From NCBI GenBank assembly GCA_035690495.1, contig DASSKK010000063.1:1-64000 (forward strand): 64,000 nt of DNA, written 5' to 3'. The notes beneath the pieces were generated by a model, which had not been told where the DNA came from, did not search any database, and worked only from the letters and a program-made list of their open reading frames with translations. Positions 1 through 8,245 of this stretch are shown in pieces; within the stretch, counting starts at the first letter, position 1; every line of letters begins with the position of its first letter. Made by a program: the position numbers and the translations under genes. This DNA is from DASSKK01 sp035690495 (lineage in GTDB: Bacteria > Actinomycetota > Actinomycetes > Propionibacteriales > Nocardioidaceae).

Positions 1-1
1 C

Positions 2-646
2 GACGACGGCACCACCACCGGCAGGTTCAAGATTCCCGACCTGCACGCCCACATGCTCCGCAAGGCCTTGGAGGCGTTCGTCTCCCCACGCCGGCTCAAG
101 GCCGAGGAGCGGTCCGACTCCGACGGCAGGAAGCTGACCCGGCCGGAACTGCTCGGCAAGGGGTTGTGTGAGTTCATCGAACGCTACCCGTTCGCACAGA
201 TCGGCAGGCACGCCGGCATGAACGCCACCGTGGTGGTCACCATCGACCTCGACAACCTGCTGTCCGGGCTCGGCACCGCCACGTTGGACACCGGCGGAGT
301 CATCTCCGCCGGCGAGGCCCGCCGCCTGGCGTGTGAGGCCGGGCTGATCCCGATGGTGCTCGACAGCGAGTCGATGCCACTGGACGTGGGCCGCAAATGC
401 CGCTTCCACACCGAAGCCCAACGACTCGCCATCAGCCTGCGCGACCAGACCTGCCGCGCCGAAGGCTGCGACCGGCTCTCCGGGTTCTGCGAGTTCCACC
501 ACGTGATCCCCTGGGCCCAAGGCGGTGCCACCAGCGTCGCCGACGGCGCCATGCTCTGCTCCTGGCACCACCACCGCATCCACGACCCCCGCTACGACCA
601 CACCCGTAGCCCAGCAGGCCGCATCCAGTTCTACAGACGCCAATAG
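2..646 (+). CDS. HNH endonuclease, DUF222/13E12 type (5-prime truncated by window)
   Basis: The reading frame is open from base 2, so the gene begins outside the window and only its C-terminal part is present. Near the end it carries a clear HNH nuclease motif: Cys-x4-Cys in CRAEGCD, then the FHHVIPWAQGG core, and a terminal HHHRIHD segment. Proteins of this kind (DUF222 plus C-terminal HNH, the 13E12 repeat family) are abundant and multicopy in actinobacteria, and their role is mostly unknown. A DNA nuclease activity is inferred from the motif. The HNH residues look intact. The following gene starts 36 bp downstream. Confidence 0.88.
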   Translation, partial: DDGTTTGRFKIPDLHAHMLRKALEAFVSPRRLKAEERSDSDGRKLTRPELLGKGLCEFIERYPFAQIGRHAGMNATVVVTIDLDNLLSGLGTATLDTGGVISAGEARRLACEAGLIPMVLDSESMPLDVGRKCRFHTEAQRLAISLRDQTCRAEGCDRLSGFCEFHHVIPWAQGGATSVADGAMLCSWHHHRIHDPRYDHTRSPAGRIQFYRRQ

Positions 647-681
647 GAGCCCCGCAGTCTGTCCCGGAGCAGACTGGGGGC

Positions 682-1104
682 ATGGACATCGACAAGGCAC
701 GTGAGTTCGTACGCGGAAACCACCGCGCGGTGATGGCCACCCGGACCGGCGACGGCAACCAGCCCCCGCAGATCCAGCAGAGCCCGGTGCTGGTCGCGGT
801 CGACGACGCGGGCCGGTTCGTGGTCAGCAGCCGGGAGACGGCGTACAAGACCAAGAATCTGCGCGTAGACCCGTGGACCCAGCTGTGCGTGCTCAACGAC
901 CGCTTCTTCGGCGACTGGCTCTACGTCGAGGGCCGCGCTGAGGTGGTTTCGCTGCCGGAGGCGATCGACCCGCTCGTCGACTACTTCCGGAGCATCAACG
1001 GCGAGCACGACGACTGGGACGACTACCGCGCCGCGATGGAGAAGGAGAAGCGCGTCGCGATCCGCATCGGGGCCACCCGCGCCGGCCCCGACCGCGCGGG
1101 CTGA
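682..1104 (+). CDS. PPOX-class F420/flavin-dependent oxidoreductase
   Basis: A 140-residue single-domain protein of the pyridoxamine-5-phosphate-oxidase-like split-barrel fold. The N-terminus (HRAVMATRTGDGNQPPQIQQSPV) and the following strand with KTKNLRVDPW are typical of the small PPOX enzymes that use F420 or FMN in actinobacteria (TIGR03618-like). The substrate cannot be read from the sequence. The length is normal for the family. It stands alone between the HNH gene and the cysteine desulfurase. The nearest -10-like box is the weak CAGACT at 670-675. Confidence 0.85.
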   Translation: MDIDKAREFVRGNHRAVMATRTGDGNQPPQIQQSPVLVAVDDAGRFVVSSRETAYKTKNLRVDPWTQLCVLNDRFFGDWLYVEGRAEVVSLPEAIDPLVDYFRSINGEHDDWDDYRAAMEKEKRVAIRIGATRAGPDRAG

Positions 1105-1154
1105 CCATTCGTCCCCGCCGCCCCGCCCAGGCACGCCACCAGCCGACCACGCCG

Positions 1155-1160
1155 TAGGCT
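1155..1160 (+). promoter_or_regulatory. -10 box TAGGCT of the cysteine desulfurase gene
   Basis: TAGGCT ends 9 nt before the ATG at 1170 and there is no Shine-Dalgarno sequence between them. This arrangement suggests a leaderless transcript. Confidence 0.55.
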
Positions 1161-1169
1161 GGGGCCGCC

Positions 1170-2393
1170 ATGACCACCAGCACGCCCGCGAATGACGAGA
1201 CGGCCGTCTACCTCGACCACGCGGCCTCGACGCCGATGTACGCCGAGGCCGTGGCAGCCATGTCCGCACAACTGACCCACGTCGGCAACCCCTCCTCGCT
1301 GCACGCGGCCGGACGCGACGCGCGCCGGGTCGTGGAGGAGTCCCGCGAGACGATCGCGGCTGCGCTGGGTGCCCGTCCGGGCGAGGTGGTGTTCACCTCC
1401 GGTGGCACGGAGTCGGACAACCTCGCGCTCAAGGGGCTGTACTGGGCGCGCAGGTCCCTTGACCCCCAGCGGACCCGCATCCTGTCCACGTCGGTCGAGC
1501 ACCACGCCGTCCTCGACCCGCTGCACTGGCTGGGCGAGGCGGAGGACGCTCGCGTCGAGCTGCTTCCCGTCGACGCGCAGGCCCGGCTGGACGTTGCCGC
1601 GCTACGCGCGACGATCGCGGCCGACCCGGAGTCGGTGGCGCTGGTGTCGGTGATGTGGGCCAACAACGAGGTCGGCACCGTGCAGCCGCTGGACGAGGTG
1701 GTCGAGGCCGCGCACGCCCACGGCATCCCGGTCCACACCGACGCGGTCCAGGCGGTCCCTGGGCTGCCGGTGGACTTCGCGGCGAGCGGCGTGGACGCGA
1801 TGACCGTGACCGCGCACAAGCTGGGCGGGCCGTATGGCGTCGGGGCTCTGGTGGTACGTCGTGACCTGGAGCTCACCGCTCTGGTGCACGGCGGTGGTCA
1901 GGAGCGCGACGTACGCTCCGGCACGATCGACGCACCGGCGATCGCCGGGTTCGCGACAGCCGTCGAGCTGGCGGTCAAGCACCGCCCTGAGCGGTCTGCC
2001 CGGATCGCCGGGCTGCGAGACGACCTGATCCGCGGCGTCCTCGACCAGGTCCCCGACGCGATCCTGAACGGGCCGCCGCTCGACGCCGACCGACAGGCAC
2101 GGCTGCCCGGCATCGCCCACTTCAGCTTCCCCGGCTGCGAGGGGGACTCGCTGCTGATGCTGCTCGACGCCCGCGGCATCGCCTGCTCGACCGGCTCGGC
2201 CTGCTCTGCCGGTGTGCCGCAGCCCTCCCACGTGCTGCTCGCGATGGGCGCCGGCGAGGTGCAGGCGCGCGGGTCGCTTCGATTCTCCCTGGGACACACC
2301 AGCGGTGCGGACGACGTACGCGCGCTCGTCTCGGCCATCGGTCCCGTCGTCGAGAGGGCGCGCGCGGCGGGCCTGACCAGCAAGGCGGTCTGA
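1170..2393 (+). CDS. iscS: Cysteine desulfurase (IscS/NifS family)
   Basis: A 407-residue class V aminotransferase-fold PLP enzyme that takes sulfur from cysteine and passes it on as a persulfide. Visible features are the N-terminal YLDHAASTPM, the PLP-binding lysine in TAHKLGGPYGVGAL, and the mobile catalytic-cysteine loop in IACSTGSACSAG. Its stop is only 3 bp before mnmA, so the two are almost certainly co-transcribed. MnmA needs a sulfur donor for tRNA 2-thiolation, which makes this enzyme the likely donor. It may also serve Fe-S cluster assembly. A TAGGCT box nine bases before the ATG supports the chosen start. The same pair occurs in M. tuberculosis (Rv3025c-Rv3024c). Confidence 0.93.
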   Translation: MTTSTPANDETAVYLDHAASTPMYAEAVAAMSAQLTHVGNPSSLHAAGRDARRVVEESRETIAAALGARPGEVVFTSGGTESDNLALKGLYWARRSLDPQRTRILSTSVEHHAVLDPLHWLGEAEDARVELLPVDAQARLDVAALRATIAADPESVALVSVMWANNEVGTVQPLDEVVEAAHAHGIPVHTDAVQAVPGLPVDFAASGVDAMTVTAHKLGGPYGVGALVVRRDLELTALVHGGGQERDVRSGTIDAPAIAGFATAVELAVKHRPERSARIAGLRDDLIRGVLDQVPDAILNGPPLDADRQARLPGIAHFSFPGCEGDSLLMLLDARGIACSTGSACSAGVPQPSHVLLAMGAGEVQARGSLRFSLGHTSGADDVRALVSAIGPVVERARAAGLTSKAV

Positions 2394-2396
2394 GCG

Positions 2397-3527
2397 GTGC
2401 GCGTACTCGCCGCGATGTCCGGCGGCGTCGACTCGGCCGTTGCCGCCGCGCGGGCCGTCGACGCCGGCCACGACGTCACCGGCGTGCACCTGGCGCTGTC
2501 GCGCAACCCGCAGTCCTATCGCACCGGCGCGCGCGGCTGCTGCACCATCGAGGACTCCAACGACGCCCGACGGGCCGCCGACGTGATCGGGATCCCGTTC
2601 TACGTCTGGGACTTGAGCGACCGCTTCCACGCGGACGTCGTCGAGGACTTCATGGCCGAGTACGCCGCCGGTCGCACCCCCAACCCGTGTCTGCGCTGCA
2701 ACGAGAAGATCAAGTTCGCCGCGGTGCTCGACCGGGCGGTCGCGCTCGGCTTCGACGCCTTCGCCACCGGACACTACGCACGGCTCGAGCAGAGCGGCGG
2801 CGAGTTCGCGCTGCACCGTGCGGTGGACCCCGGCAAGGACCAGTCCTACGTGCTCGGCGTGCTCACCCAGGACCAGCTCGCGCACTCCCTGTTCCCCCTG
2901 GGCGACTCGCCGAAGTCGCAGGTGCGCGAGGAGGCCGAACGGCGCGGGCTGGCGGTCGCGCGCAAGCCCGACAGCCACGACATCTGCTTCATCTCCGATG
3001 GGGACACCGGCGGATGGCTCACCGAGAAGCTCGGCACGGGCTCGGGAGAGATCATCGACCAGGGGAGCGGCGAGGTGCTCGGCACCCACCAGGGCACCCA
3101 CCGGTTCACGATCGGCCAGCGCAAAGGGCTCGGGATCGGCACCCCGGCCGCCGACGGCCGGCCCCGCTACGTGCTCGACATCGAGCCGGTCTCGGGGACG
3201 GTCACCGTCGGCGCCCGCGAGCAGCTGAGCGTCGATGTGATCGAGGGGATCCGGCCGCGCTGGTGCGCCGAGCCGCCGGCCGGACCGCTGCACGGGACCG
3301 TGCAGCTGCGCGCGCACGGCGATGAGCACCGTGCCGTGGTCTCGACAGGCTCGACCGACGGGGGCGTCTCGACGGGCTCGAGCGGCAACGGAGCCGACGT
3401 GGTGATCGAGCTGCTCGACCCCGCCGAGGGGATCGCCCCCGGTCAGGCCGCGGTGATCTACGACGGCACCAGGGTTGTCGGGTCGTGCACGATCAGCCGC
3501 ACCCGACGACGTACCCCTGTCGGATGA
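2397..3527 (+). CDS. mnmA: tRNA-specific 2-thiouridylase MnmA
   Basis: A 376-residue protein that thiolates U34 of Lys, Glu and Gln tRNAs with UUN-type anticodons. The GTG start gives MRVLAAMSGGVDS, so the ATP-binding PP-loop SGGVDS sits at residues 8-13. The two catalytic cysteines are in NPCLRCNEKIKF (about residue 100) and SHDICFISDG (about residue 198). The C-terminal beta-barrel is interrupted at about residues 315-330 by a Ser-Thr-Gly-rich stretch (STGSTDGGVSTGSS). That stretch is encoded by two copies of a TCGACxGGCTCGA repeat at 3338-3382 and looks like an in-frame repeat insertion in a loop. The gene overlaps the next by ATGA. Confidence 0.93.
   Translation: MRVLAAMSGGVDSAVAAARAVDAGHDVTGVHLALSRNPQSYRTGARGCCTIEDSNDARRAADVIGIPFYVWDLSDRFHADVVEDFMAEYAAGRTPNPCLRCNEKIKFAAVLDRAVALGFDAFATGHYARLEQSGGEFALHRAVDPGKDQSYVLGVLTQDQLAHSLFPLGDSPKSQVREEAERRGLAVARKPDSHDICFISDGDTGGWLTEKLGTGSGEIIDQGSGEVLGTHQGTHRFTIGQRKGLGIGTPAADGRPRYVLDIEPVSGTVTVGAREQLSVDVIEGIRPRWCAEPPAGPLHGTVQLRAHGDEHRAVVSTGSTDGGVSTGSSGNGADVVIELLDPAEGIAPGQAAVIYDGTRVVGSCTISRTRRRTPVG
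3338..3382 (+). repeat. Two copies of a GTCTCGACxGGCTCGA element inside mnmA
   Basis: Near-identical 18-base units at 3338-3355 and 3365-3382, ten... bases apart with one changed base in the core, lie in frame in the mnmA C-terminal domain. Related sequence is seen at the gatA start (about 15742-15760) and in the hairpin at 21328-21358. It looks like a dispersed actinobacterial repeat that has entered coding sequence. Confidence 0.6.
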
Positions 3528-4477
3528 GCGCCTCCATGAGGATCGCCGTCCTCGACGACTATCAGGACGTCGCCTTGCAGATGGCCGACTGGTCGGAAGT
3601 CGACGGCGCCGTCGACACGTTCGCCGACCATGTCGTCGACCCGGCGAAGCTGGTGGAGCGGCTGCGGCCCTACGACGTGGTCGTGCTGATGCGGGAGAGG
3701 ACGCCGTTCCCGGCCGAGGTGATCGAGGCGCTGCCCGGCCTGCGGCTGATCGTGAGCACCGGCAGGCGCAACAAGGCTGTCGACGTCGAGGCGGCCCGCC
3801 GGTGCGGCATCACGGTGTCGGCCACCGAGAGCCCGTCGCAGGCGCCGACGGAGCTGACCTGGGCGCTGATCCTCGGGCTGGCGCGACACCTGGTCGCCGA
3901 GGACCGGCATCTCCGCGGCGGCGGCTGGCAGACCACGCTGGGCACGGACCTGGCCGGCCGCACCCTCGGGGTCGTGGGGCTGGGGCGGATCGGCACGAGG
4001 GTCGCCGCCGTCGGCAGGGCGTTCGAGATGCGGGTGCTGGCGCACAGTCGCACCCTGACCTCGGAGCGCGCCGAGCAGGCGGGTGCGTCGGCGATGCCCA
4101 TGGACACGCTGCTCGCCGAGGCCGACGTGGTCACCGTTCACGTCCCGCTCAACGACGAGACCCGTGGCCTGATCGGGGAGCGCGAGCTCGCGGCGATGAA
4201 GGCGCACGCCCTGCTGGTGAACACCTCGCGCGCGGGCATTGTCGACACCGACGCTCTCGTCTCTGCGCTCGAGGGCGGCCGGATCGGGGGCGCGGGGCTC
4301 GACGTCTACGACGAGGAGCCGCTCCCCGCGGACCATCCGCTGCGGCGCGCGCCGCGCACGCTGCTGACCCCGCACATCGGCTACGTCACCGAGAACGTCT
4401 ACCGGGTGTTCTTCACCGGCGTCGTGGAGGACATCGTCGCTTTCGCCGCGGGCGCGCCGATCCGCACCCTGCCATGA
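3524..4477 (+). CDS. D-2-hydroxyacid dehydrogenase (NAD-dependent)
   Basis: A 317-residue protein of the D-isomer 2-hydroxyacid dehydrogenase family (3-phosphoglycerate dehydrogenase-like). The Rossmann motif is LGVVGLGRIGTRVA. The catalytic region shows VNTSRAGIVDTDAL, the DVYDEEPLP loop and the histidine in LTPHIGYVTENVY. The ATG at 3524 overlaps the mnmA stop (ATGA); a second ATG at 3536 is possible. The substrate is unknown. Membership in the mnmA transcript is inferred from the overlap at both ends. Confidence 0.87.
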   Translation: MSASMRIAVLDDYQDVALQMADWSEVDGAVDTFADHVVDPAKLVERLRPYDVVVLMRERTPFPAEVIEALPGLRLIVSTGRRNKAVDVEAARRCGITVSATESPSQAPTELTWALILGLARHLVAEDRHLRGGGWQTTLGTDLAGRTLGVVGLGRIGTRVAAVGRAFEMRVLAHSRTLTSERAEQAGASAMPMDTLLAEADVVTVHVPLNDETRGLIGERELAAMKAHALLVNTSRAGIVDTDALVSALEGGRIGGAGLDVYDEEPLPADHPLRRAPRTLLTPHIGYVTENVYRVFFTGVVEDIVAFAAGAPIRTLP

Positions 4478-5484
4478 CGAGAGCCACCGGGATCGGGTCG
4501 ATGCCCGGCGACGACGATCGGGCGTACGCCGAGGCGCTGCGGATCGTGCTCGGCGACCTGCCGGACCTGCCCTACCTCCCAGAGCTGCCCGGCCGTGGCG
4601 CACACGCCGCGATGACCGGCCGCGGGCTGGCGGTGGTCGCCGAGCTCGGCGCGGACCTGCAGCCTGCGGGGTGGCGGCTGACCGGTGGCGGATCCGGGGT
4701 CGACCACCGGCGGGCGCGGTCGCTGCTCGCGCAGGACCTCGACGCGGTCGAGGAGCAGGCGCAGGGCCTATGGGCGGGGCGGCGGGGGACCGCACGCAGT
4801 TTCAAGATCCAGGTCTGCGGGCCGTGGACGCTGGCCGCGACCGTCGAGCGTCCGCGCGGTGACCGGGTGCTCGCCGACCACGGCGCGCGCCGCGAGCTCG
4901 CGCAGGCGCTAGCAGAGGGCCTCGGCGCCCACGTCGCGGATCTACACCGCCGGTTGCCCGACGCCGAGCTGATCGTCCAGGTGGACGAGCCCGCCCTGCC
5001 GGCAGTGCTGGCCGCGGCGGTCCCCACCGCGTCCGGCTTCGGCCGGCACCGCTCGGTCGACGCGCCGGCCGCGAGCGCCGCGTTGGAGTCGGTGTTCGCC
5101 GCGATCAGGCGCGCCGGGGCCACGCCTGTCGCGCATTGCTGCGCACGCGATGTCCCCGTGAGGCTGCTCGCCGACGCCGGAGCCGCCGGAGTATCGGTGG
5201 ACCTGGACGTGCTGGCGCCCGAGGGGTACGACGCGTTGGCGGCCGTCCTGGACGCGGGCGGGACCGGCTACCTCGGTGTGGTGCCGACCAGCAGACCCGA
5301 TCCGGAGACGGACGACCGAACCCTGACCGACCGCGTGCTGCGCTTCCTCGAGATGCTCGGTCTCGACCCGGACGGCGTAGGGGAGCGGCTGGTCGTCACG
5401 CCCTCCTGCGGACTGGCCGGCGCCGATCCGGCCTGGGCGCGAACAGCCCTCGAGCTCAGCGCGAAGGTGGCAAGCCACCTGTGA
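4474..5484 (+). CDS. MetE C-terminal-like (cobalamin-independent methionine synthase-type) protein
   Basis: A 336-residue single-domain TIM-barrel protein resembling the catalytic C-terminal half of MetE and the M. tuberculosis protein Rv3015c. It starts with TRATGIGSMPG. Likely zinc ligands are the His and Cys of VAHCCARD and the Cys of VTPSCGLAG, at the positions where MetE has its zinc site. It lacks the N-terminal MetE half, so methionine synthesis with methyltetrahydrofolate is not assured; a methyl- or thiol-transfer role is more cautious. The ATG overlaps the preceding stop (ATGA). The 3-prime end overlaps the convergent MFS gene by 29 bp. Confidence 0.8.
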   Translation: MTRATGIGSMPGDDDRAYAEALRIVLGDLPDLPYLPELPGRGAHAAMTGRGLAVVAELGADLQPAGWRLTGGGSGVDHRRARSLLAQDLDAVEEQAQGLWAGRRGTARSFKIQVCGPWTLAATVERPRGDRVLADHGARRELAQALAEGLGAHVADLHRRLPDAELIVQVDEPALPAVLAAAVPTASGFGRHRSVDAPAASAALESVFAAIRRAGATPVAHCCARDVPVRLLADAGAAGVSVDLDVLAPEGYDALAAVLDAGGTGYLGVVPTSRPDPETDDRTLTDRVLRFLEMLGLDPDGVGERLVVTPSCGLAGADPAWARTALELSAKVASHL

Positions 5485-6736
5485 GCGGCCCCTCTGTCAC
5501 CGGGACCGGAGCGCCGGCCACCTCGCCGGTCGCGTCCAGGTGTACCCGAGGCTCTGGCAGCCGGGTGGCGACCGCGGCGCCCACGAGCAGGAGCACCGCC
5601 AGTCCGAGCAGCGACGGCGTGAACGAGCCGGACGGCGTACGCGTCACCACCATCAGGTAGACCAGCGCCACCGAGGCCTGGCCGGCCAGCTGCACCAGGC
5701 CGTTGGAGGTCGCCGCCGGCGTCGGATAGGTGACCTCCGCGGCGTACTGCATGCCGATCGGCAGCGCGCTGGTCATGAAGAAGCCGAGACCGAACGCGCA
5801 GCCGAGGATCGCAGGAAGGCCGGTCGCGAGCGCGATCCCGGCGAGCGCGGGTCCGCCGAGGCCGAGCGCGAGCACCAGGAAGGGCACGCGCCTGCCGGTG
5901 CGGTCCGAGAGTGTCGAGAGCACGACCGCGCCGATCACCCCGCCGACCAGGCCGAGGGCACCGACGTCCCCGGCCTGCGCCGAGTCGAAGCCGCGCGGGG
6001 CGAGGATCTGCTCGACCCAGGTGGACAGCCCGTTGAACGCGCCCATCGCCACGAACACCATCGCCAGGAACAGCACGAACGGGCGTATCCGCAGCGTCCG
6101 GCGCAGTCCGTCGAGCATCAGCGCCGGCTGCTCCTGCTCGTCGGGCTCGGGCGCCACCGCGGGACGTTCGCGGGCCACCGCGACGAAGACGATGCCGGCG
6201 GCGAGCGCGACCACGCCGTACACCAGCTGCACGGAGCCGAGGCTCAGCGACCCGACCAGGGACGGCGTGAGCGCGAGGCCGACGCCGGTGCCGACCAGGT
6301 TGGCCAGCGTGATCAGGCTGACCGCGGTCGCGCGCTGCGAGCGGGCGAACCATCTGCCCGAGACGGTAGTCCACGCGTTGAGCAGCAGGGGCTGGGCGAT
6401 CGCCGCGCCGATGGTGGCGACCAGCACCACGACGTACTCCTGGCCGGCGAGGCCCCTGACCACGCCGGCCACACCGGCCAGCAGAGCGCCGGCGCCGGCG
6501 GCGACCCGGAAGCCGCGCCGGTCGATCAGCCACGACGCGGGGATCGCCAGCGGCAAGTAGGCGAGCATGAACACCATCGAGAGCGCCCCGACGGCCACCG
6601 CGGACACGCCGAAGTACTGCTCGGCCCGGCCGGTCACCGGGGCGTAGCTGATCCACAGTGCCTGGATGGTGAGGTTGACCGCCATGAACGCGGCCAGCAC
6701 GACCCAGCGATATCCCGACACCCGCGGTTGGCTCAC
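5456..6736 (-). CDS. MFS transporter
   Basis: A 426-residue integral membrane protein with about 12 hydrophobic helices. It has the usual MFS arrangement with a cytoplasmic loop after helix 6 (REEP-type stretch ARERPAVAPEPDEQEQ, about residues 190-205) and a GxLxDRxGRR-like signature in STLSDRTGRRVPF. The substrate cannot be assigned. The start is GTG, preceded by TAGTTT with a 6-base gap and no ribosome-binding site, indicating a leaderless message. It is convergent with the MetE-like gene. Confidence 0.87.
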   Translation of the reverse strand: MSQPRVSGYRWVVLAAFMAVNLTIQALWISYAPVTGRAEQYFGVSAVAVGALSMVFMLAYLPLAIPASWLIDRRGFRVAAGAGALLAGVAGVVRGLAGQEYVVVLVATIGAAIAQPLLLNAWTTVSGRWFARSQRATAVSLITLANLVGTGVGLALTPSLVGSLSLGSVQLVYGVVALAAGIVFVAVARERPAVAPEPDEQEQPALMLDGLRRTLRIRPFVLFLAMVFVAMGAFNGLSTWVEQILAPRGFDSAQAGDVGALGLVGGVIGAVVLSTLSDRTGRRVPFLVLALGLGGPALAGIALATGLPAILGCAFGLGFFMTSALPIGMQYAAEVTYPTPAATSNGLVQLAGQASVALVYLMVVTRTPSGSFTPSLLGLAVLLLVGAAVATRLPEPRVHLDATGEVAGAPVPVTEGPLTGGLPPSR

Positions 6737-6742
6737 CCAGGC

Positions 6743-6748
6743 AAACTA
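6743..6748 (-). promoter_or_regulatory. -10 box TAGTTT of the MFS gene
   Basis: On the minus strand TAGTTT lies 6 nt before the GTG at 6736. No Shine-Dalgarno sequence is seen. Confidence 0.5.
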
Positions 6749-6767
6749 CACCGCTCCGGTCGAGGGG

Positions 6768-7517
6768 TCAGCCGGAAAGGTCGGAGACCGCCCAGTCGGC
6801 GCCGCTGTCGGAGACGAGCACCATCCGCTGGGCGCCGGCGGACAGCGGTACCACCCAGGTCCCTTCCGCGCTCGAGCCGATCGTCCACTCGCCGACCGTG
6901 GTCCGGGTCCCGTCGGCGCGCACCAGCTCGCAGCGGTAGTGCGCCCCCGGCGCCCCGCCTTCGATGGACACCACCGCGACCCGGTGGTCGCCGGCGGCGG
7001 TGGTGCCGGCGGTCACGGTGCCGACCTGCGCTCCGGCGGGGGTGCGCAGCGGGACCGCCCCGGCCTCATAGACGGCGCCGTGGTCCTGCCCGCCTCCGGC
7101 CAGCTGGACTCCCGCGATCGTGCCTCCGGTGCCGACCACCAAGCCCGCGACGGCAGCGGCGGCCGCGAGCAGCACACGCGAACGGCGACGCTGCGGGCGG
7201 TGCTTACGCGCAAGAGGTACGACGTCCGGGTGCGCCTCGGCGCGGATCGCCGCCAGGGCCCGGTCCTCGAACCCGGCGGGCGGCTCGACCCGGGGAGCGG
7301 CCGCCGCGGTCCGCTCGACCGCCGCGGAGATCTCGTCGTACTCGTGACGGCACTGGCTGCATGCCTCGAGGTGACGGAGCGTCGCCGTGCTCTCCTGGAC
7401 GGACAGCTCACCGAGCGCGAGCGCCACCAGGTCGTCGTCGTCGACGTGCGCATCCGTCGGCGCGCCCCCCCACGGCGTCCTGTCGTCGCCAGACGTCCAG
7501 CCGGTCTCGTCAGTCAT
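6768..7517 (-). CDS. Anti-sigma factor with N-terminal zinc-binding motif (RskA-like)
   Basis: A 249-residue membrane anti-sigma factor. The N-terminal domain has the zinc anti-sigma signature His-x3-Cys-x2-Cys in RHLEACSQCRHEY. A single transmembrane helix follows at about residues 112-134 (VLLAAAAAVAGLVVGTGGTIAGV). The C-terminal part is predicted extracytoplasmic and resembles the RskA/DUF2275-type sensor domain. It should hold the sigma factor encoded just upstream at the membrane and release it on a signal, often by regulated proteolysis. Its ATG overlaps the sigma gene end by 8 bp, so the two are co-translated. Confidence 0.88.
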   Translation of the reverse strand: MTDETGWTSGDDRTPWGGAPTDAHVDDDDLVALALGELSVQESTATLRHLEACSQCRHEYDEISAAVERTAAAAPRVEPPAGFEDRALAAIRAEAHPDVVPLARKHRPQRRRSRVLLAAAAAVAGLVVGTGGTIAGVQLAGGGQDHGAVYEAGAVPLRTPAGAQVGTVTAGTTAAGDHRVAVVSIEGGAPGAHYRCELVRADGTRTTVGEWTIGSSAEGTWVVPLSAGAQRMVLVSDSGADWAVSDLSG

Positions 7518-8223
7518 GGTGTTCCTCCTCCCGGATGCGGCGCAGCTTGATCAGGCCGGTGCGGATCCTCGTCTTCGCGGTCCCCAGCGGAATGCCCTCC
7601 CGCTCGGCGACCTCCGCGGCGGTGCAGCCGCCGATCACTGCGAGCACCACCGCCCGCGACTGGTCATCGGGGAGCTCGCGGAGCTGCGCCACGACGCGGT
7701 CCCGGTCGAGCCGGCGCAGCGCGGTCCCCTCGACGTCGACGCCGTCACCCGAGCGGGCCACGTCCAGCAGCAGGGCGTCCAGCGTGTCGTCGTCGGCCGG
7801 CATCGGCCGCCGGGCTCGCACCGAGTCGATGGCGGCGTTGCGGGTGATGGTCAGCAGCCAGGTGCGCACCGAGGCGCGACGTGGGTCGTAGTTGGCCGCG
7901 GCCCGCCATGCGCGCACGAACACCTCCTGGCTGACGTCCTCGGCGTGCGCGTGGTCGCGGGTGATGCTCACCGCCAGCCCGAACACCGCGCTCTGGAAAC
8001 GGCGTACGAACGCAAGCGTGGCCGCATCGTCGCCGACGGCGAGACCCTCCACGAGGGCCGCGTCGGCGGATCGCTCGGCCAGAGAGAGGGCGCGCACGTC
8101 AACAGGTACGGACGCCGGGCCCTGAGGGATTGACCCCGCCCCGGACCGGGTGCCGGTTCGGCCGGTCCGCAATCCCGGCAGCCGTCCCGGCCGTACCTGT
8201 GCCGGGTGTCGAGTCGAGGTCAT
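7510..8223 (-). CDS. ECF-type RNA polymerase sigma factor
   Basis: A 237-residue sigma-70 family factor with region 2 (AFVRRFQSAVFGLAVSITRDHAHAEDVSQEVFVRAWR) and region 4 (LPDDQSRAVVLAVIGGCTAAEVAEREGIPLGTAKTRIRTGLIKLR). No large non-conserved insert is present. This resembles the SigK/RskA class. The ATG at 8223 is chosen because GAAGGTGGG precedes it at good spacing. A longer open frame to 8610 would run through the divergent lipoprotein gene, and a GTG at 8097 has no ribosome-binding site. Only 22 bp separate it from the divergent lipoprotein start, so each promoter probably lies inside the other gene. Confidence 0.9.
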   Translation of the reverse strand: MTSTRHPAQVRPGRLPGLRTGRTGTRSGAGSIPQGPASVPVDVRALSLAERSADAALVEGLAVGDDAATLAFVRRFQSAVFGLAVSITRDHAHAEDVSQEVFVRAWRAAANYDPRRASVRTWLLTITRNAAIDSVRARRPMPADDDTLDALLLDVARSGDGVDVEGTALRRLDRDRVVAQLRELPDDQSRAVVLAVIGGCTAAEVAEREGIPLGTAKTRIRTGLIKLRRIREEEHHD

Positions 8224-8245
8224 CGACCCACCTTCAGGAGTAGTC

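Noticed and set aside
1602..3329. Long antisense and frame-shifted open frames over known genes, here and elsewhere (for example opposite ligA, ilvB and cimA)
   Set aside because: High GC makes long shadow frames; they lack motifs and oppose genes with clear family matches.
3475..4473. Long frame joined to the MetE-like gene
   Set aside because: It overlaps the dehydrogenase, which has clear motifs; the ATG at 4474 (ATGA overlap) fits the family start.
8150..8245. Extended upstream frame of the lipoprotein gene
   Set aside because: The ATG at 8246 with AGGAG and a clear signal peptide is a better start; the extension lies inside the sigma gene.
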